Positions 61,959-64,000 of a stretch of DNA of 64,000 bases are shown piece by piece. The notes under the pieces were generated by a model. It ran no database searches, was not told the DNA's origin, and saw only the letters and a program-made list of their open reading frames with translations. The stretch lies in NCBI GenBank assembly GCA_026387915.1, contig JAPLKS010000014.1, forward strand, positions 62,001 through 126,000, written 5' to 3'. The position numbers and the translations under genes were made by a program. Within the stretch, counting starts at the first letter, position 1, and every line of letters begins with the position of its first letter. The DNA is from Gemmatimonadota bacterium. Lineage in GTDB: Bacteria > Gemmatimonadota > Gemmatimonadetes > Gemmatimonadales > Gemmatimonadaceae.

Positions 61959-64000
61959 TTACTTCTTAGGGTTCAAAATATCGTCAATCTGGTGACGCGC
62001 CTCGCCGAGGTGCGCCTTGGTCATCGGGTCGGTTGCGCGTCCCTGCGCCGCCGCGATCTGTCCGTCGAGCGTCTTGAGTTCGGCGCGGAACATCGCCTTC
62101 GCGTCCGCCGTTCGGCGGGTGAGCTGCGCAATGAACGACGCCGGAATCCCAGCGGGAATCGGACCAAGGTTAATCGGTTGCGGATTCACCTTGCTGCGTG
62201 CCAGATCGATATACGAGGTCTGGAGTCCGCGGCGATAGGCATCGATTTTCACCGACGGGTGCGACAGTTCGCCCCACACGCCGCTCCGCACATCCGCCAA
62301 GAGTTCAGCAAGCGTGTAGACCGTCTCGCCGGCCTTGGCGTCTGCCTCAAACGACACGAGGCGCGACAACCGGATGTCGCTGAGCACCGTGGACAGCACG
62401 CCGCGCTGTGCGCCGTTGATGCGCTGGATCGAACCTTCCGGCTCAATGCGGCGCAGGATCGCGGGATCCAAGAAATACGTCGGCGTCGCAAACGCATTGT
62501 CGTTCAGGAACTTTACCGCGGAACGCTGACGCGCCGCGCTCGTCGGCGTGAATCGCACACCGGCTTGCCCACCGAGTTTTTCCTGCGTTTCTGCCGAGCC
62601 CACAATCACCGCCACGTGGCGGAGTTCGGTGGCCCACTGACCAATCAACCGGCCGTAGATCTCCGACGTCTGATCGTTGTTCTGCAAGTCTTCCTGCGTG
62701 GCCGGCAACAGCATCGGCACGAGGCGCTTGAGATTCTTGATGCCGAGCGCGGTGCTCTTGACGGCGTCGGCGTCGCCCACGGCTTCGGTGTTGTTGTACG
62801 GGTCAGCACCCTGATCGTCGTCGGTGGAGAAACGCAACCACGGCTTGGTGTCCTGCTCACGCGCCCAGCTGTCGAGCGTCTTGCGCTCCTCGTCGGGTGT
62901 CTTGGCGCCAGCAATCGGCGCGTAGCCCCAGTGCGTGGCCCAAATGTCGTACGGGCCGATCTTCGGAATGAGATCGCCGAGCGCGATGCCGTCTTCCGGC
63001 TGCGCCACATAGTTGAAGCGCGAATAGTCCATCAGCGTGGAGACGTGTCCCATGCGATGCACAAAGTCCTTGTTGCGAATCGAGTCGGCCGGGTACATGC
63101 CGCTGGCTTTCATGTTGTGCTGGAAGCCGAGCGAGTGGCCGATTTCGTGCGCAATCACATACTGCATCAAGCGCCCGCCCAGCGAATCCGGGAAGGGGAG
63201 CTTCTTGGCGCGCGGGTCGACGGCGCCGGCCTGCGTCCAATACCAGTCGGTGTTGAGGTTCATCACGTTGTGGTAGATCTGCAGATCGGCTTCCATAATC
63301 TCACCCGAGCGCGGATCGTGCACGTGCGGTCCCACCGCGTTCTCGATGCTCGATGGCAACCACATAATCACCGAGTAGCGCGCATCTTCGGCGGCCCAGT
63401 CCGGATCTTCTTCCTTGGTGGGTGCGTACTTGGCCACGATGCCATCCTTGAAGCCCGCGGCTTCGAAGGCCGGCTTCCAGCTATCAATGGCCTTGGCCAC
63501 CCACGGCTGCAGCCACTTCGGCGTGCCGGGGTCTACGTAGTACGCGATCGGCTTCTTGGGATAGCAGAGATTGCCTTCCTTGCGATCGCTGCACTCCAGG
63601 CGATAGCGCGTAATGAACGTGCGTGTTGCGGCCTTCAGTTCTTGGCGGCTAAAGTCCGTGGTGCTCGTGGAGAAATAGCCCACGCGCTCATCCATCAGAC
63701 GCGGCATCATCGGCGTCTCGGGGAGCTTGAGCATCGACCAGTGCACGAGGAACGACGCCGACGGCGGGAGCGCGGGGCCAAAGCCCCCAGGCGCACCCGG
63801 AAGGGCGGGCGTCGAGTTCACGGTGAGCGTGGCTTCGACTTCAATGTTCGTCGGGTAGGTCGCCACACGCTCGAGGAACGAACGCGTCGCGTCAATCGCG
63901 CCGCGGTACCGCGTCGTCACGTTCAACTCGGCGGGTGGATTGGTATACATACGCGAGACGTCAATCACCGGCGCCGAGTCGGCACCGTAGGCCTCAACGT
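61959..64000 (-). CDS. DUF5117-type zinc-dependent metalloprotease, 5' end outside window
   Basis: The C-terminal 680 residues of a large secreted metalloprotease. The frame stays open to the window edge, so the start is beyond base 64000. The metzincin-type zinc site HExxHxxGxxH reads HEIGHSLGFQH, followed by a Met-turn-like segment (STLMDYSRFNYV). The N-terminal and C-terminal parts match the DUF5117/DUF4953 family of Gemmatimonadota and Bacteroidota. The last residues form a coil (AQGRATDPMTKAHLGEARHQ). Confidence 0.92.
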   Translation of the reverse strand, partial: VEAYGADSAPVIDVSRMYTNPPAELNVTTRYRGAIDATRSFLERVATYPTNIEVEATLTVNSTPALPGAPGGFGPALPPSASFLVHWSMLKLPETPMMPRLMDERVGYFSTSTTDFSRQELKAATRTFITRYRLECSDRKEGNLCYPKKPIAYYVDPGTPKWLQPWVAKAIDSWKPAFEAAGFKDGIVAKYAPTKEEDPDWAAEDARYSVIMWLPSSIENAVGPHVHDPRSGEIMEADLQIYHNVMNLNTDWYWTQAGAVDPRAKKLPFPDSLGGRLMQYVIAHEIGHSLGFQHNMKASGMYPADSIRNKDFVHRMGHVSTLMDYSRFNYVAQPEDGIALGDLIPKIGPYDIWATHWGYAPIAGAKTPDEERKTLDSWAREQDTKPWLRFSTDDDQGADPYNNTEAVGDADAVKSTALGIKNLKRLVPMLLPATQEDLQNNDQTSEIYGRLIGQWATELRHVAVIVGSAETQEKLGGQAGVRFTPTSAARQRSAVKFLNDNAFATPTYFLDPAILRRIEPEGSIQRINGAQRGVLSTVLSDIRLSRLVSFEADAKAGETVYTLAELLADVRSGVWGELSHPSVKIDAYRRGLQTSYIDLARSKVNPQPINLGPIPAGIPASFIAQLTRRTADAKAMFRAELKTLDGQIAAAQGRATDPMTKAHLGEARHQIDDILNPKK

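Overview
The window reads as a chromosomal segment of a GC-rich, Gram-negative-type bacterium, most likely a member of the Gemmatimonadota or a close relative. This assignment is inferred from gene content. The content includes TonB-receptor and DUF5916-type outer-membrane proteins, paired M16 peptidases, a DUF5117-type zinc metalloprotease, an S9 peptidase, and a V-type rather than F-type ATP synthase operon. No rRNA, tRNA, CRISPR array or insertion sequence was recognised. Coding density is high and no gap without a gene exceeds 300 bases.

Layout. Positions 1-9.1 kb: the 3' end of a PLP-dependent decarboxylase, a secreted beta-barrel-like protein and a large secreted glycoside-hydrolase-like protein, an alpha/beta-hydrolase, two small proteins, and a two-component system. 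9.1-11.1 kb: a compact locus with an XRE regulator divergent from an unknown 86-residue protein and a DUF4143-type ATPase. The divergent promoter region is AT-rich and carries a perfect inverted repeat; a strong hairpin closes the locus. 11.1-19.3 kb: a KAS III-like enzyme, a long TspO-like protein, a hybrid sensor kinase, a DUF5916-type protein, an isolated GspG-like pseudopilin, and a Tat/lipobox Rieske protein. 19.3-27.5 kb: a complete nine-gene V-type ATPase operon on the minus strand (H-I-K-E-C-F-A-B-D), with 4-nt stop/start overlaps at seven of eight junctions.

27.6-43.3 kb: a CoA-transferase and a UbiA-family prenyltransferase with a degenerate first Asp motif, followed by a TonB-dependent receptor 38 bp upstream of a full group 1 [NiFe]-hydrogenase cluster. 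That cluster runs hypC-hypD-hypE, small subunit, large subunit, cytochrome b, maturation protease, hypA, hypB, hypF. A c-type cytochrome gene converges on hypF with back-to-back stop codons. The cluster encodes a membrane-bound H2-oxidising enzyme that would feed electrons to the quinone pool. The TonB receptor is a candidate nickel (or iron) importer for it. The HypA is unusual because it lacks the entire zinc-binding loop.

43.3-64 kb is dominated by secreted peptidases and amidohydrolases: an S9 prolyl oligopeptidase, two active/inactive M16 pairs, an M20 peptidase, a D-aminoacylase-like amidohydrolase and a truncated zinc metalloprotease. This suggests a heterotroph that uses proteins and peptides. 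Between them lie an orphan beta-class DNA methyltransferase followed by a GGCGCC decamer tandem repeat, a two-domain PPK2 kinase, two secreted proteins of unknown function, and a dUTPase.
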